64,000 bases of DNA from Photobacterium phosphoreum (GCF_002954725.1 NZ_MSCQ01000002.1:320835-384834); one strand, 5' to 3'. Shown: positions 9,690 through 20,587, counted from the first letter of the stretch. Notes: generated by a model not told the origin, from the sequence alone. Numbers and translations are program-made.

Positions 9690-11405
9690 TTATTTCGCAG
9701 AGTAAATGGTATTACCTTCTTTTATTGTTTCGACAATCTTTATATCTTTAATTTTTGTGGGTTCAACGGTTAAAGGATTGTTGTCGAGGATAACCAGATC
9801 TGCCAGTTTTCCTACTTCAAGCGAGCCTTTGTTCATTTCTTCGTTATATTGCTCTGCTGCCCAAAGTGTCATGGTCTTTAGGCCTTCAAGTGGCGTAATT
9901 TGTTGCGCTTCACCAATGACTTCATTATTGCGTGATAATCGATTAACTGCCGATGAAAGCATCATCATTTGGTCTAATGGCGCTACCACAAAGTCAGTAT
10001 GATTGGTTGGACGAATACCCATATCTATCGCATCACGCATTGGGCTAATATAATCAGTTTGCTTTTTACCGCGGTTTTTAAGGTGTGCGTCTGCAAAATA
10101 ATAGGTATGTAAGGTATAGAAAGAAGGACGGATCTTATATTCTATAAATTTACTCAACTGATCTTTACGTGCAAATTGCGCATGGATCATTGTAATGTCA
10201 CGATCTTTGTTTAGATCGCCTTCAGCTGCCGACTTATGAGCATCAAAAAATGCATCAATCGCACCATCGCCATTTGCATGTAAATTTAAAGGAACATTTA
10301 AGTCATAAACTTTTTTTACCATTTTATTAATTGTGTCTTGGGGGAACGTTAATTCACCTATCCACTGTTTTTCTCCTGCTGGGCCGCCCGTTAAATATGG
10401 GGTTGTAAATCGGGCTGTACGACCTTGAGGTGAACCATCAATAGTGACTTTAATCCCACCGACTTTAAAACGATTATTGTATTTTCCCCATTGATCTATT
10501 GGGTACTTCGCTAAAATAGCATCAACATCGGTAATAAAAGGATAAACGATAACATCAATAATATTTGCATTGGCATCAGATGCCCGCTGAATAGTTTCAA
10601 ACTGATTTAAATGGGTTGCGCCTTCATGGGCAGTTGTAATCCCATTTTGAGCATATAATAGTTGTCCAGCTTTCGTTGCTGCAATTTCTTGTTCAGGTGA
10701 CATCACTTCTGCTTGGGCAAGAACGGGCAGATAAGCAGTTTCCATGATCAAACCAAAAGGTTCGTTGGTACCTTCTTTTCGAACGATAACGCCACCAGCT
10801 GGGGTAACAGTTTTATCATTGTAACCGTATTTTTTTAAAGCAAGGCTGTTCAGTACCGTACCGTGCATAGAGACATGATCGATACGAACCGGGTTATCAG
10901 GGAAAATCTTATCAATATCATCACGGTTAAGTAAGCGACCATTTGGCATGACGGTATCATCGTAACCGTAAGCAATAATCAATTCACCTTTAGGGATCTT
11001 ATTTGTGTCAGCATATTGCTTAATAGCCGCAAGAATGCTGTCAACATCTTTACCCGTACCTGATGGTGGCGCATAAACTTGAGCTTGGTTAGCAACTTGC
11101 AATGAGTTGAAATAATGGCTGTGTGCATCAATAAAACCGGGTAATAAGCTTTTTCCGTTCAAGTTGATAAGTTCGGTATTTTTTGATTTAAATGTTTCGT
11201 TAATTTTAGCAGTATTACCGACACCAATGATTTTGCCATCTTTAATTGCAATGGCTTGAACTGACGGCTGAGCATCATTCATGGTAATAATATTACCGCC
11301 ACTATAAATAGTGTCTGCACTCACTGCTGGTTCTTTTGCATGACAATTCATCGCTAGTAATGACGAGATTAAAGCTGACATCAGTTTCAATTGTGAAGTT
11401 TTCAT
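9690..11405 (-). CDS. Secreted amidohydrolase family 3 (YtcJ-like) metal-dependent hydrolase
   Basis: A 571-residue exported hydrolase. Signal peptide residues 1-23 (cleavage after CHA likely). The fold starts with the amidohydrolase beta-sandwich segment (DTIYSGGNIITMND...AIKDGKIIGVG), then the first metal motif FIDAHSH (His95, His97), later LNLHANGDGAID, MIHAQFA and NHTDFV carrying further metal ligands, and ends with GKLADLVILDNNPL, typical of the family. Relatives include N-substituted formamide deformylases and poorly characterised exoenzymes, so the substrate cannot be named. Monocistronic, with a clear terminator. Periplasmic or secreted location is inferred from the signal peptide. 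Confidence 0.85.
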   Translation of the reverse strand: MKTSQLKLMSALISSLLAMNCHAKEPAVSADTIYSGGNIITMNDAQPSVQAIAIKDGKIIGVGNTAKINETFKSKNTELINLNGKSLLPGFIDAHSHYFNSLQVANQAQVYAPPSGTGKDVDSILAAIKQYADTNKIPKGELIIAYGYDDTVMPNGRLLNRDDIDKIFPDNPVRIDHVSMHGTVLNSLALKKYGYNDKTVTPAGGVIVRKEGTNEPFGLIMETAYLPVLAQAEVMSPEQEIAATKAGQLLYAQNGITTAHEGATHLNQFETIQRASDANANIIDVIVYPFITDVDAILAKYPIDQWGKYNNRFKVGGIKVTIDGSPQGRTARFTTPYLTGGPAGEKQWIGELTFPQDTINKMVKKVYDLNVPLNLHANGDGAIDAFFDAHKSAAEGDLNKDRDITMIHAQFARKDQLSKFIEYKIRPSFYTLHTYYFADAHLKNRGKKQTDYISPMRDAIDMGIRPTNHTDFVVAPLDQMMMLSSAVNRLSRNNEVIGEAQQITPLEGLKTMTLWAAEQYNEEMNKGSLEVGKLADLVILDNNPLTVEPTKIKDIKIVETIKEGNTIYSAK

Positions 11406-11553
11406 TGATTACATCCGTGTTAAAAAAACAAAAATACTGCTAACTACTATACATATTGATAGCACTAAATGATGAAAATACTTAAATTTATCAAGGAAAC
11501 CATACCAAAGAGGATTAATAACTGTAGCAATGAAAGATTTGTGACAGTAGGGA

Positions 11554-11583
11554 TACAAAAAAGCCAGACACTATATCTGGCTT
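11554..11583 (-). terminator. Terminator of the UPF0324 gene
   Basis: Stem AAGCCAGA (11561-11568) with TCTGGCTT (11576-11583); on the minus strand it is followed by a six-T run. Confidence 0.8.
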
Positions 11584-11614
11584 AAAAGCATGTTATGAGT
11601 TCAATCTTAGTTTA

Positions 11615-12562
11615 TTAAAGAAATAACTCGATATAGGTTAATGAAGCAGCACCAATCGCTAACCAAAGTACCACCCCTAATAATAATGGCTTGTGTCCTG
11701 CATTACGTAATTTACTTACGGTGATACCAGAGCCAATTAAAAATAAGCACACCACTAATAAACGTTTTGAGGCATCAAAGATAAGAATATAGGTTGAATG
11801 AAATTGTGGCACGAAGTGAGCAACTAAAATAGCGAGGCAATAAAAAACGATAAAGTACGGTATGCCAATTTTCTTACTATCGCCTTTAAACATTAATGCG
11901 CTACCGAAAGCGACAGGAATAATCCACAGCGCACGGGCGAGCTTTAAGGTGGTGGCGGTTTTTAATGCTTCATCGCCATATGATCCCGCAGCACCAACAA
12001 CGGATGATGTATCATGAATCGCAATCGCCGCCCAAGTACCAAAGGCATGTTGGCTCATTTCTAATAAATGACCGATTGCAGGGAAAAGAAATAAAGCCAC
12101 CGCATTAAGTACAAACACAGTAGCTAAAGCCAAGGATGTTTGATCATCGCGTGCATTTATAGCGGGTGATACTGCGGCAATGGCACTACCACCACAAATC
12201 GCTGTACCTGCTGCAATTAAATGACCGGTTTTCTTATCCAATTTTAAAACGTGGGTTGCGACCCAACCTAAAAATAAGGTAAAGAAAATCGAAGATATAA
12301 TCAGTCCAAGCCCTTGGCGACTGGCTTCAATCGCTTCATTTAAATTAATTCCAAACCCTAAACCAATAATGGAGTATGACAAAAGTTTTTTGGTTAAAGC
12401 GGCAAGATTAAATTGAGTAGGAACTAAACCAAAGCTGGCTAAAGTAAAGCCAAGAATTAATGCAATCGGTGAGCTAATAATAGGGGCTAAACATATAATA
12501 GCGGCAAGTATAAAGACAATATCTGTTGGCCTGAGGTTTCTAATCTTTTGATTTAAAGTCAT
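11615..12562 (-). CDS. UPF0324/YeiH-type membrane protein (putative sulfate exporter family)
   Basis: A 315-residue inner-membrane protein with about ten hydrophobic segments. The conserved UPF0324 blocks are visible: [74 protein letters not shown] and LWIIPVAF. The family is sometimes called putative sulfate exporter, but transport has seldom been shown, so substrate is open. Single gene with its own terminator; the partner LysR gene often found beside yeiH is absent. Confidence 0.85.
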   Translation of the reverse strand: MTLNQKIRNLRPTDIVFILAAIICLAPIISSPIALILGFTLASFGLVPTQFNLAALTKKLLSYSIIGLGFGINLNEAIEASRQGLGLIISSIFFTLFLGWVATHVLKLDKKTGHLIAAGTAICGGSAIAAVSPAINARDDQTSLALATVFVLNAVALFLFPAIGHLLEMSQHAFGTWAAIAIHDTSSVVGAAGSYGDEALKTATTLKLARALWIIPVAFGSALMFKGDSKKIGIPYFIVFYCLAILVAHFVPQFHSTYILIFDASKRLLVVCLFLIGSGITVSKLRNAGHKPLLLGVVLWLAIGAASLTYIELFL

Positions 12563-12673
12563 TTATGGTTGATGTCGGTTTGAGGATAAGGCCTCAAATT
12601 ATACGCACATCATTCTATTTATTTTAGTTAAATATTTTTAAATGAGGGTTCAATATAATTTAACGTGTGATCA

Positions 12674-12904
12674 TTACTTTTTTTCTATCGCAGGGTCATC
12701 AAAATCCTCCAGTAGTGGTTCTATTTCTTTATCGATCTTTATTCTAATCTCATGCTCAATTTTTACGTTAAGGTTAACTTCAATAGGTTTATCAGATGTT
12801 GCTACCTGTATCGTAGGTGTACATCCATTGAGTAGAAATACCATCATGATGATCTGTATGTGATAGATGTTCGAGAGGGATAATATGTTTTGTATATTAT
12901 TCAT
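12674..12904 (-). CDS. ynbE: YnbE-family outer-membrane lipoprotein
   Basis: A 76-residue lipoprotein with lipobox LLNGC (Cys28) followed by TPTIQVATSDKPIEVNLNVKIEHEIRIKIDKEIEPLLE, matching the YnbE family. It is 17 bp downstream of ydbH on the same strand and clearly co-transcribed. In E. coli YnbE interacts with YdbH to form an inner-to-outer membrane bridge for phospholipid transport. The start at 12904 has AAAGGGA upstream; the leader before the hydrophobic core is longer than usual. The third gene of the E. coli operon, ydbL, does not follow. Confidence 0.85.
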   Translation of the reverse strand: MNNIQNILSLSNIYHIQIIMMVFLLNGCTPTIQVATSDKPIEVNLNVKIEHEIRIKIDKEIEPLLEDFDDPAIEKK

Positions 12905-12921
12905 GATGATCCCTTTAAATG

Positions 12922-15900
12922 TTAGTGGCGATTAAAATGCGTACTGATTGCCTGTTCGATTTTTGAAGCATTGATCATGTTAATTGTTTTCATTAATTCA
13001 AGTATATTATCTTTAACAACTAAGTTGATATTAATCGGGCGACCATATTGAAAATCAGGATTATAGCCTTTGAAATGAGACTGTGCTGTTAGTAACCCAT
13101 TGTTAGCATAGTTAAATTTTATGGCTAAAGTACGGTAATGATAATTTTTAAGGGTTTCACTGACGATTAATGGACTATGGTGACCCGCTGCTTTTACTTT
13201 ATCATCAATTACTGAGCCATCAAGATAACGTAATACGCCACCGGGGTGACGAGATTGCAATATGGCGGCTTGAATCTCAGGCTTACTTTTAATAATAGTA
13301 ACAGGAAGAGTGCCATCAAGGATCCCTGTGAATTCTATGCCGTCATGATCAATAACATCTGTTATCTGATTAATATCAAGCCCTAAAACGGTGATAGGTA
13401 TTAAGGGAGAGTGGCGTAAATCAGTGATATGGATCCCCTGCGTTGTTAAACTTCCACCGAAGATATTGGCTGACACGCGATGTAATATATATTGGTTAGT
13501 GTGTGTGTTCGCATCAATAATGAGGCTCGGCTTAGTCAATGTTATCCCAGCTTTTAGTTGTTGAGCAAAGAAAGCCATCGGACGAAGTGTACGGATACCA
13601 TTAGGCGTGAAAGTCGCATAAAGACTGCTATTAAGCTGAGTAACATCAATCTCACGGTAACTGCCAGAAAGTTGGTTGCTAGTAATGTTAGTCGTACCAG
13701 TTAACTTATTATGACCATTAATCGTGAATGTTGCGCTGGTGGTGATACTGCCACCCGTAAGATCAAGCGGTAAAGATAGCGCAGGGAAGTAATGGTTTTT
13801 TAAGCTTTTCTGTCGAGTAAACGTGATTGTTTTACGATGTAATTTGACCTTGGTTTTATTGGTTTTTAAATCAGTATTAACATCCACTTGCGCTAAGATA
13901 TCATTATGGTTATTCGCTACAATTGTCTCAAGCTGTAGGGTATTATCTGCTAAACGGAAATGACCATGAAGATGGGTGGCGGGCAGTAATTGTTTATGGT
14001 TACGTTGAACCGCAGCTATCGAAAGGTTGAAATCACTAGAGAGTGTGAGTGGAAGTGCTTTAGGTGGCGGTATTGTTACAGTGGCTGTGTTAGCGGTTTC
14101 TGCTTCTGTTTCTGCTTCAGAGGTAGAATTAAATAACAGCTCATAGCGTAATAAGAACTTGCTGACATCAATATTCAACTGCGCTTTATAGTCTGCTGAT
14201 GACGCTTCTTTCGTTGCTTGATAGCGCGCATTTAATTGAGTGTTTAATTGTGCTTGTGTGTTTTTAGGCTGATACAGCAATAATTCGAGCCGATCTTCTT
14301 TCTTTTCAAACAGACCAATCAATTGATTTAAGCTGAAATCAACATGTTGACTGTTACTGTTTGCTAACGTTGGAATCCCTTCTAATTCTAGCTTCTGTAT
14401 TTGAAAGCGCGTTTGCTGAAGTTGCGAGATCAAATAATTATTAGCCCATGTCGCTTTTACTTTGGAGCTAAAAAGAACGTTATCAATTTTACTATTAATA
14501 ATGGGCTCTAAGGTCTTAATGCTGGCATTGATATTAGCGTCAATATGGCATTGTAAGTTGGGATATAGGCAATTGAGATCATCAATAAAGAAATCTAATT
14601 CAAACTTTGTTTTGGTATTTTTAAAATTAATGGTCTCGTTCTTATCACTTAACGCAACGCGAAATAACTTATTTTGATAACTGGCCGTGAAGTTTATTTT
14701 GCCGTCACTGTTCATTTGAATCTTAGCGACATGTTTCGAGTCATTATTTCGACGGGGATGTTGTTGTTTAGCGTGTAAGAATGGTGCAGTAAAAGCGTAT
14801 TTATTAAGTTCAATGGTAAACGATGACGGTAATTCAATACCAAAAAGATAATGCGCATCAACAATTTTATTATTAATCACCATCGGTTGAGGTGTCTTTG
14901 ATAAGCGATTAGCAACTTGTTTAGCATAAAAGCGTAAGGGGCCATTTATTTGGGCATCAGGCACATCATCTAACCCTAAGCGGTCAGTAAATTCTTTGGT
15001 ATTTTTAAAGTTGGCATTGCAATTTAAATATTGTGGTAACGGCTGTTTGAAAATTATTTTGGCATCACAGTTAAGGTTATTACCATCACTGCGGGTCATG
15101 ATGGTATGTACACGCGCATCTGTTTTTGACAAATGATAGATATTAACATCAAGCTGGTATGGATCTGGGGCTAAGGCTTTTCCTCGCACAATAAAATGGG
15201 CTTTAGTTTTATTTTCAGCCGTAATATTTAACTCTTTTGCTTGTTGTGCCATTTTTTTTCGTGCTTGCTCTTTCTGCTTATGTTGTTGTGTCTTTTGTGA
15301 TTTTTCTGCCTCTTTTTTCTGCTGCTCTGCTTTTATTACAGTAGTTATGGTATTCGCGGCGGGTGAATTTGATACTGGTAATGATGTTGATGTTAGCGGA
15401 GTTTCTAAAATAATTTTGGCATCAATTAATAAATCCCCATAAGTAAATGACTTTATTTTAAATTTATTCAGCGGTAAACGTGCAAGGTTCGCAATAGTTT
15501 GCCCAAGATGAAAGCCTTTGCTGTCGATATCAGTACGATTGACAAATTCAGGAAGATATTTAGGTTGCTCCAGTTTTACTGTTTTAGCGATTAACTTCAT
15601 CGTTGGCAAACTACGATTGAGATCAAATGTTAATGATAATTGAGAGATAATTTGTTCAGGTAAGGTGTTATTAAGGGTTTCCCATTCTGGATGGAGTGAT
15701 GCAACTGTAACGGAAACTGGGGTTTGATCTTCTTGCCAAGCAATAGAGAACTGACTATCGCTGAATCGTAATGGGTAATGAGGAGAAGGTTGATAATACG
15801 GGATGAACAGATTTAACCGTCCTTTATTTGAATGACCAGAGATCACCAGGTGAGGGCTACTGCTGATAGTCACATCAACGTGCTCTAAAATTTGTGTCGC

Positions 15901-16404
15901 GGCAGGCTCTTTACCATCACTGTGCGCTGCAGAGGCTGTTACTTTACGGGCGTGGGCATTAATGGCGAGGGGAGATGAGAAATCAACAAATTTAAACGTG
16001 GCATCAAAAAAGTGAATATAACGTAGGTAAATCCCTTGGTTTTTTAATAGTGCTGTCGCAGTAGGAGAAAGCTCAATCTCATATTTTTTAGCAAAAAGCT
16101 GATAGTGCCCCTCATCGATAGGGTTATTAGGATCTATACGATGCTGCAAAGAGAGATCATGTAAAGTGACATTGTAATTAAAAACCCGTAAAGAAATTAG
16201 CTTGGCACGTATATTACCCTCATCATAATGAAGTCCTTTAAACGCGGTCATTGTGATGCCATTGAAATTGAGCCAGATAAAACCAAGCATCGGTATAAGC
16301 AGTATGATCACCAATAGTGACAAACCAACTTTGGTGCGTGTACGCAACCGCGACGACTGAGAACCTGCTTGTGATGGCTCAGAATTTGGCGGGCAAGATT
16401 TCAC
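12922..16404 (-). CDS. ydbH: YdbH-family AsmA-like intermembrane lipid transport protein
   Basis: A 1160-residue protein with one N-terminal transmembrane helix (about residues 28-50, VGLSLLVIILLIPMLGFIWL) and a long periplasmic beta-rich body, as in AsmA-like proteins. A charged alanine/lysine/glutamine-rich insertion (~355-395, likely coiled coil) interrupts the repetitive beta structure. The C-terminus holds the conserved YdbH block with FTGILDGTLPVTI and ILQSRHPGGVLRYLDG. In E. coli YdbH acts redundantly with TamB and YhdP in moving phospholipid to the outer membrane. Followed after 17 bp by ynbE, which supports the assignment. Confidence 0.87.
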   Translation of the reverse strand: MKSCPPNSEPSQAGSQSSRLRTRTKVGLSLLVIILLIPMLGFIWLNFNGITMTAFKGLHYDEGNIRAKLISLRVFNYNVTLHDLSLQHRIDPNNPIDEGHYQLFAKKYEIELSPTATALLKNQGIYLRYIHFFDATFKFVDFSSPLAINAHARKVTASAAHSDGKEPAATQILEHVDVTISSSPHLVISGHSNKGRLNLFIPYYQPSPHYPLRFSDSQFSIAWQEDQTPVSVTVASLHPEWETLNNTLPEQIISQLSLTFDLNRSLPTMKLIAKTVKLEQPKYLPEFVNRTDIDSKGFHLGQTIANLARLPLNKFKIKSFTYGDLLIDAKIILETPLTSTSLPVSNSPAANTITTVIKAEQQKKEAEKSQKTQQHKQKEQARKKMAQQAKELNITAENKTKAHFIVRGKALAPDPYQLDVNIYHLSKTDARVHTIMTRSDGNNLNCDAKIIFKQPLPQYLNCNANFKNTKEFTDRLGLDDVPDAQINGPLRFYAKQVANRLSKTPQPMVINNKIVDAHYLFGIELPSSFTIELNKYAFTAPFLHAKQQHPRRNNDSKHVAKIQMNSDGKINFTASYQNKLFRVALSDKNETINFKNTKTKFELDFFIDDLNCLYPNLQCHIDANINASIKTLEPIINSKIDNVLFSSKVKATWANNYLISQLQQTRFQIQKLELEGIPTLANSNSQHVDFSLNQLIGLFEKKEDRLELLLYQPKNTQAQLNTQLNARYQATKEASSADYKAQLNIDVSKFLLRYELLFNSTSEAETEAETANTATVTIPPPKALPLTLSSDFNLSIAAVQRNHKQLLPATHLHGHFRLADNTLQLETIVANNHNDILAQVDVNTDLKTNKTKVKLHRKTITFTRQKSLKNHYFPALSLPLDLTGGSITTSATFTINGHNKLTGTTNITSNQLSGSYREIDVTQLNSSLYATFTPNGIRTLRPMAFFAQQLKAGITLTKPSLIIDANTHTNQYILHRVSANIFGGSLTTQGIHITDLRHSPLIPITVLGLDINQITDVIDHDGIEFTGILDGTLPVTIIKSKPEIQAAILQSRHPGGVLRYLDGSVIDDKVKAAGHHSPLIVSETLKNYHYRTLAIKFNYANNGLLTAQSHFKGYNPDFQYGRPININLVVKDNILELMKTINMINASKIEQAISTHFNRH

Positions 16405-16612
16405 TGCGATAGTTCACCTATTTATAAAATGATGATCCAATAGAAATAACCAGCAAGCTTGAATATTAACTATCAGCTGCATAGTTAAACATATAACTAA
16501 TTTCATCATGGTGCAGTGTTGTCGATGAAAATAATGTCATAAGAGTAAATTTAAAAATGATTAAATATGCTCGTTGTTAGAAAATATACGGGGTTACATA
16601 TTTAATTTTGAA

Positions 16613-17500
16613 TTAATATTCACTATTGTTATCTAAATAATAAAGCCAGCTTTGGTGCGTTGTTGAAAATGTAGCTTTGCATTGACGCTGTTGTTGCTGA
16701 CGTTGTGCTAAGGATAATGAATCGAATAAACGTTGATAACGGGCAGGATTACTGCCATAGACTAAACATAAAATATGCTGATAACGTTGTTGGTTTAGCC
16801 CATGTTGTTGAATAAAAGGGTTAGCGCTCAATGTAGAGTGGCTAAGTTCACGAGTACTGAAGAATTGCCCTGAGTTAATTGCAATTTCATCACCGCGTTC
16901 GACATCATTAAGCAAGAGGATCGTGACAAAATTATCCACGGTATTCTCAGTGTTACCTAATACGGGAATAGCGCGGTCAAGAATAAACGCATGACCTATT
17001 TCATGCAGTAACGTAACGAGTAGCGCGTCAGTGGTTGCCTGATAACGTTGCTGTTGAGTCGGATAAAGGTCGGTATCACGAATATGCTGTAGTAGTTGAG
17101 TGATATATTGATAAGGGATCTGAATTTGATGTTGAGTCGAGTCATAATTAGGCCCTTTTGCACTCCCAAAAACAATGTCTACACTCGGCGCAAAAATATA
17201 ACGGGTTTGGCTGAGGTGTTTAATGGTTGCCAGAATAGAAGAGTGTTGAACAATATCTTTGGCTTGCTGCTGTTGTGGGTTAGCTGGTGTAATAAAAACA
17301 AAATTCACGGTAGCAACAGGATCTAACGCTAATCCATATTGTCCCCCTGTAGGTTGTTCTGTGCCGGCATGACTTAAATGAGACATTGTTAGCGCCAGCA
17401 AGCCATATAGAAGCATAACAAAAGGCGATACAGCGAGAGAGATTAAACGTGAAGATAGTGTATCCGTCGTTTGAGTAAAAGTGAGATCATGCCTATTCAC
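16613..17500 (-). CDS. DUF4344-type putative zinc metallopeptidase, exported
   Basis: A 295-residue protein with an N-terminal hydrophobic signal/anchor (~20-45, ends SHLSHA). The core has the zinc motif HEIGH at residues 166-170 within LLHEIGHAFI, preceded by an alpha/beta region and followed by PVLGNTENTVDNFVTILLL, the pattern of DUF4344 proteins (LLHELGHAL...PVLGREEDAAD). The C-terminal part is glutamine-rich. Proteolytic activity has not been demonstrated for the family, as far as I know. It is transcribed in the same direction as ydbH but 208 bp upstream, so probably a separate unit. Confidence 0.75.
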   Translation of the reverse strand: MNRHDLTFTQTTDTLSSRLISLAVSPFVMLLYGLLALTMSHLSHAGTEQPTGGQYGLALDPVATVNFVFITPANPQQQQAKDIVQHSSILATIKHLSQTRYIFAPSVDIVFGSAKGPNYDSTQHQIQIPYQYITQLLQHIRDTDLYPTQQQRYQATTDALLVTLLHEIGHAFILDRAIPVLGNTENTVDNFVTILLLNDVERGDEIAINSGQFFSTRELSHSTLSANPFIQQHGLNQQRYQHILCLVYGSNPARYQRLFDSLSLAQRQQQQRQCKATFSTTHQSWLYYLDNNSEY

Positions 17501-17581
17501 GTTACCACCTCATTATTGCTATAGATGTGTCATAAGTGATAATTATAGCGGATGAGGCAAAATGTAACGCTGTAAAAGCAT

Positions 17582-17613
17582 TAAAACGCACTATTAATAA
17601 CTATCAATAGTGC
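17582..17613 (-). terminator. Probable terminator of the Pat acetyltransferase gene
   Basis: Stem GCACTATT (17588-17595) with AATAGTGC (17606-17613), followed on the minus strand by CGTTTTAA. The T-run is short. Confidence 0.5.
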
Positions 17614-17638
17614 AGTGCGTATTGTTTTATATTGGTGG

Positions 17639-20305
17639 TTATTTTAGCCGTAAGATCATATCAACGACGCCATCAGCCAATTGAACATCAATCTCAAACC
17701 CCATCTTTTGCGCTAAGGTGATCATGCCGCGATTACTTGGCATTGTCATACCTGTTAGCGTATATAATCCACGTTGTTTGGCGTAATCAATCAACTTAGT
17801 CATCAAAATACCGCCTAACCCGATTCCTTTCATGTCTGAACGGACTAAAATCGCAAATTCAGCCTCTTTATTATCAGAATCTGATAAGGCACGTGCTACT
17901 CCGATGATCATTTCCTTATCGACAGCAACAAAGGCCATTTCACGGTCGTAATCTATTTGGGTAAACTTTGCTAGTGCCTCATGGTTTAATTCACCGATCT
18001 CAGAGAAGAAACGTTTATATAAGTCGTCTTCAGACACTTGGCTGATAAAGGTTTTATGAGCCGGTTCATCTTCAGGCAGAATGGGACGAAGCAATATTTG
18101 TTTACCGTCTTTGAGCTGGCACTGTTGTTCATATTCTTTAGGGTAAGGGCGTATCGCTAATCGTTGCTGAATATTACCGTTAAAGCTGGCAATATCCATC
18201 GAGGCATCAATGATCGTCAGTTCATTTCCTGAGATAAGTAACGGGTGAATATCAAAGGTGCTAATTTCAGGGCAATCAATAATCATTTGTGAAATAGTGA
18301 CTAATAATTGGCATAAAGCAGGAATGGATATCTTATCTAAGCTACTTCGTTGTTTGATTTTTTGACGCTTTAAAGCATTGATCACCATATAACGGGCTAA
18401 TGCCATATTTAATGGAGGTAACGCTGCGACCGCATCATGGTTAATATCCCAGTGGATCGTCTCTTCACCCAGCATGATCACTGGGCCAAATATTGGATCG
18501 CTATGTACGCCAATACGCAATTCTTGTGCACCTGAGCGATCAGCCATACGTTGGATCAATAACCCGTCAATATGCGCGCTAGGATAGTGCAAGGCGACAC
18601 GTGACAGAATAGCATCAGCCGCATTCGCTACTTCATTAGCATCGCGCAGGTATAACACTACACCATGAATATCAGATTTATGACGAATATCAGGCGAGCG
18701 TAACTTCACTGCAACGGGATAACCTATTTGTTCTGCAATATGCACCGCTTCAGCCGCATCAGAAGCAATCCATGTAGGGAGAGTCGTAAAACCATAGCTT
18801 TCAAGAATGGGGCGTATCTCATGTGTTTCAAGATGATAAATTTTTTGTTGGAGTAACCGCTGTATTTCATGGCGCACATACTGATGATCGGCGGCAATTT
18901 CACCGATAGATTGTGGCATTTCCATTAATTGGCGTTGGTTACGGCGGTATTCGACTAAATGCATGAAAGCCGAGATTGCACTTTCAGGGGTACGGTAGGT
19001 AGGCAAACGCGCTTGTGTAAAAATAGTTCTAGCATCCGCCGCTTCATTTTCGCCTGACCAATTGGTTAGAATATTAAACCGTTGACTCCGTGAATGCTGG
19101 TGGAGAGTATCAACGACTATCTTGGCTGTGTGAGTACTATTGGTGAGAGCAGAAGGACTGTGCATGATAAGCAGTGCATCAAAGTCATCGCTATCGAGTA
19201 AGATATTAATCACTTGCTGATAACAGTCAGTACTGGCATCCCCCATAATATCGATAGGGTTAGTTTGCGTCCAATAAGCGGGTAAGACGTGAGATAATCT
19301 TGCAATAGTTTCTGGGCTTAATGCTGCTAATTTACCTCCGCGATCAGCCAATGCATCGACCGCCATAATCGCAGGTCCACCACCATTGGTAAGAATAACC
19401 AACCGTTCGCCACGTAAGGGAACCGAATACGCTAATGTTTCAACCGCAGCAAATAAGTCATGAGTTGTATGAACGCGTAACATCCCTGAACGACGAATCG
19501 CGGCATCGTAAACTTCATCAAGTCCGTTTTCATTTTGGCTTTGTAATAATGCCGCTGAGCGTCCTGCTGATGTGCGACCACTTTTTAAAACTAATATACG
19601 TCGATTACGCGCAGCTGCACGGGCTGCCGACATAAATTGTCGAGCATCTTTAATACTGTCTATATACAGCAAAATCGCATCTGTTTTTGTATCTTGGCTT
19701 AAAAAATCAAGTAGCTCTGCAAAGTTAATATCACACGCATCCCCTAAAGAGATAAACGTAGAGAAACCTATTTGCTTATGTTTAGCCCAATCTAAAATCG
19801 TGGTACACACTGCCGTTGATTGTGAAATAAAAGCGATATTCCCTTTGTTGGCAGGGATAGGAGACACTGACGCATTAAGGTTAAGCCAAGGCAGAATAAT
19901 GCCCATACTATTAGGGCCGACAATACGCATATTATAACGTTGAGCATTAGCTAACATTTGTTGTTGATAGTTTACGTATTTATTCTTCGTCGCTGCCATC
20001 ATCCCTGCGGCAATAACAATCACCGCTTTAACGCCTTTTTCTCCTAGTAGAGTAATAATGTCAGGGTTAAGCGCTGCACGGGTACAAACAATCGCAATAT
20101 CAGGGGTAATTGGCATTGCTTCTATACTGCGATAAGCCAGGATCCCAGCTACCGCGGCATACTTAGGTGTCACAGGGATGATAGGGCCATTAAAACAGCC
20201 AGAGAGCAGATTCCGAATCACAATATAGCCAACTCGCTGTGGATTATTTGAAGCGCCAATAACTGCAATACTGGTTGGTTTTAAAAAAGCCGAAATCTTA
20301 TTCAT
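17639..20305 (-). CDS. patZ: Pat/PatZ-type protein lysine acetyltransferase (ACD-like + GNAT)
   Basis: An 888-residue protein joining an ADP-forming acyl-CoA synthetase-like region to a C-terminal GNAT domain. Order: CoA-binding Rossmann domain (1-~130, starting FLKPTSIAVIGASNNPQRVG), ligase-CoA domain, ATP-grasp (~480-700), GNAT (~735-888) with the acetyl-CoA loop KGIGLGG. In catalytic ACD enzymes the stretch after SGRxxAG contains the phosphorylated His; here it reads RSAALLQSQNENG with no His, as in Pat enzymes, so the synthetase half is probably regulatory. In enterics Pat acetylates and silences acetyl-CoA synthetase. Monocistronic, divergent from the EAL-GGDEF gene. Confidence 0.88.
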   Translation of the reverse strand: MNKISAFLKPTSIAVIGASNNPQRVGYIVIRNLLSGCFNGPIIPVTPKYAAVAGILAYRSIEAMPITPDIAIVCTRAALNPDIITLLGEKGVKAVIVIAAGMMAATKNKYVNYQQQMLANAQRYNMRIVGPNSMGIILPWLNLNASVSPIPANKGNIAFISQSTAVCTTILDWAKHKQIGFSTFISLGDACDINFAELLDFLSQDTKTDAILLYIDSIKDARQFMSAARAAARNRRILVLKSGRTSAGRSAALLQSQNENGLDEVYDAAIRRSGMLRVHTTHDLFAAVETLAYSVPLRGERLVILTNGGGPAIMAVDALADRGGKLAALSPETIARLSHVLPAYWTQTNPIDIMGDASTDCYQQVINILLDSDDFDALLIMHSPSALTNSTHTAKIVVDTLHQHSRSQRFNILTNWSGENEAADARTIFTQARLPTYRTPESAISAFMHLVEYRRNQRQLMEMPQSIGEIAADHQYVRHEIQRLLQQKIYHLETHEIRPILESYGFTTLPTWIASDAAEAVHIAEQIGYPVAVKLRSPDIRHKSDIHGVVLYLRDANEVANAADAILSRVALHYPSAHIDGLLIQRMADRSGAQELRIGVHSDPIFGPVIMLGEETIHWDINHDAVAALPPLNMALARYMVINALKRQKIKQRSSLDKISIPALCQLLVTISQMIIDCPEISTFDIHPLLISGNELTIIDASMDIASFNGNIQQRLAIRPYPKEYEQQCQLKDGKQILLRPILPEDEPAHKTFISQVSEDDLYKRFFSEIGELNHEALAKFTQIDYDREMAFVAVDKEMIIGVARALSDSDNKEAEFAILVRSDMKGIGLGGILMTKLIDYAKQRGLYTLTGMTMPSNRGMITLAQKMGFEIDVQLADGVVDMILRLK

Positions 20306-20587
20306 AAACTAATCCCTTAATCGTCTTACTCATACTTTATCGTTAAATATTGGAAAGACGTTTTATTTATCAGGAAAGTGTGACCTTTATAAAAAAGGAA
20401 GCTTAAATAGGACTTTTAAACATTCGGTCAGCATTCATTTGTTTATTCTTAAGGGGAATAATTAATTGTAAATGTTTAATTCCAATTAGGATTAAATGTA
20501 ATAATTTAATAATAAGAGATAAATTCTATTAGGGATTAATGACATTTTCGATTATTCTCCAAAAAAATTATAAAAAAGAATAATCTA

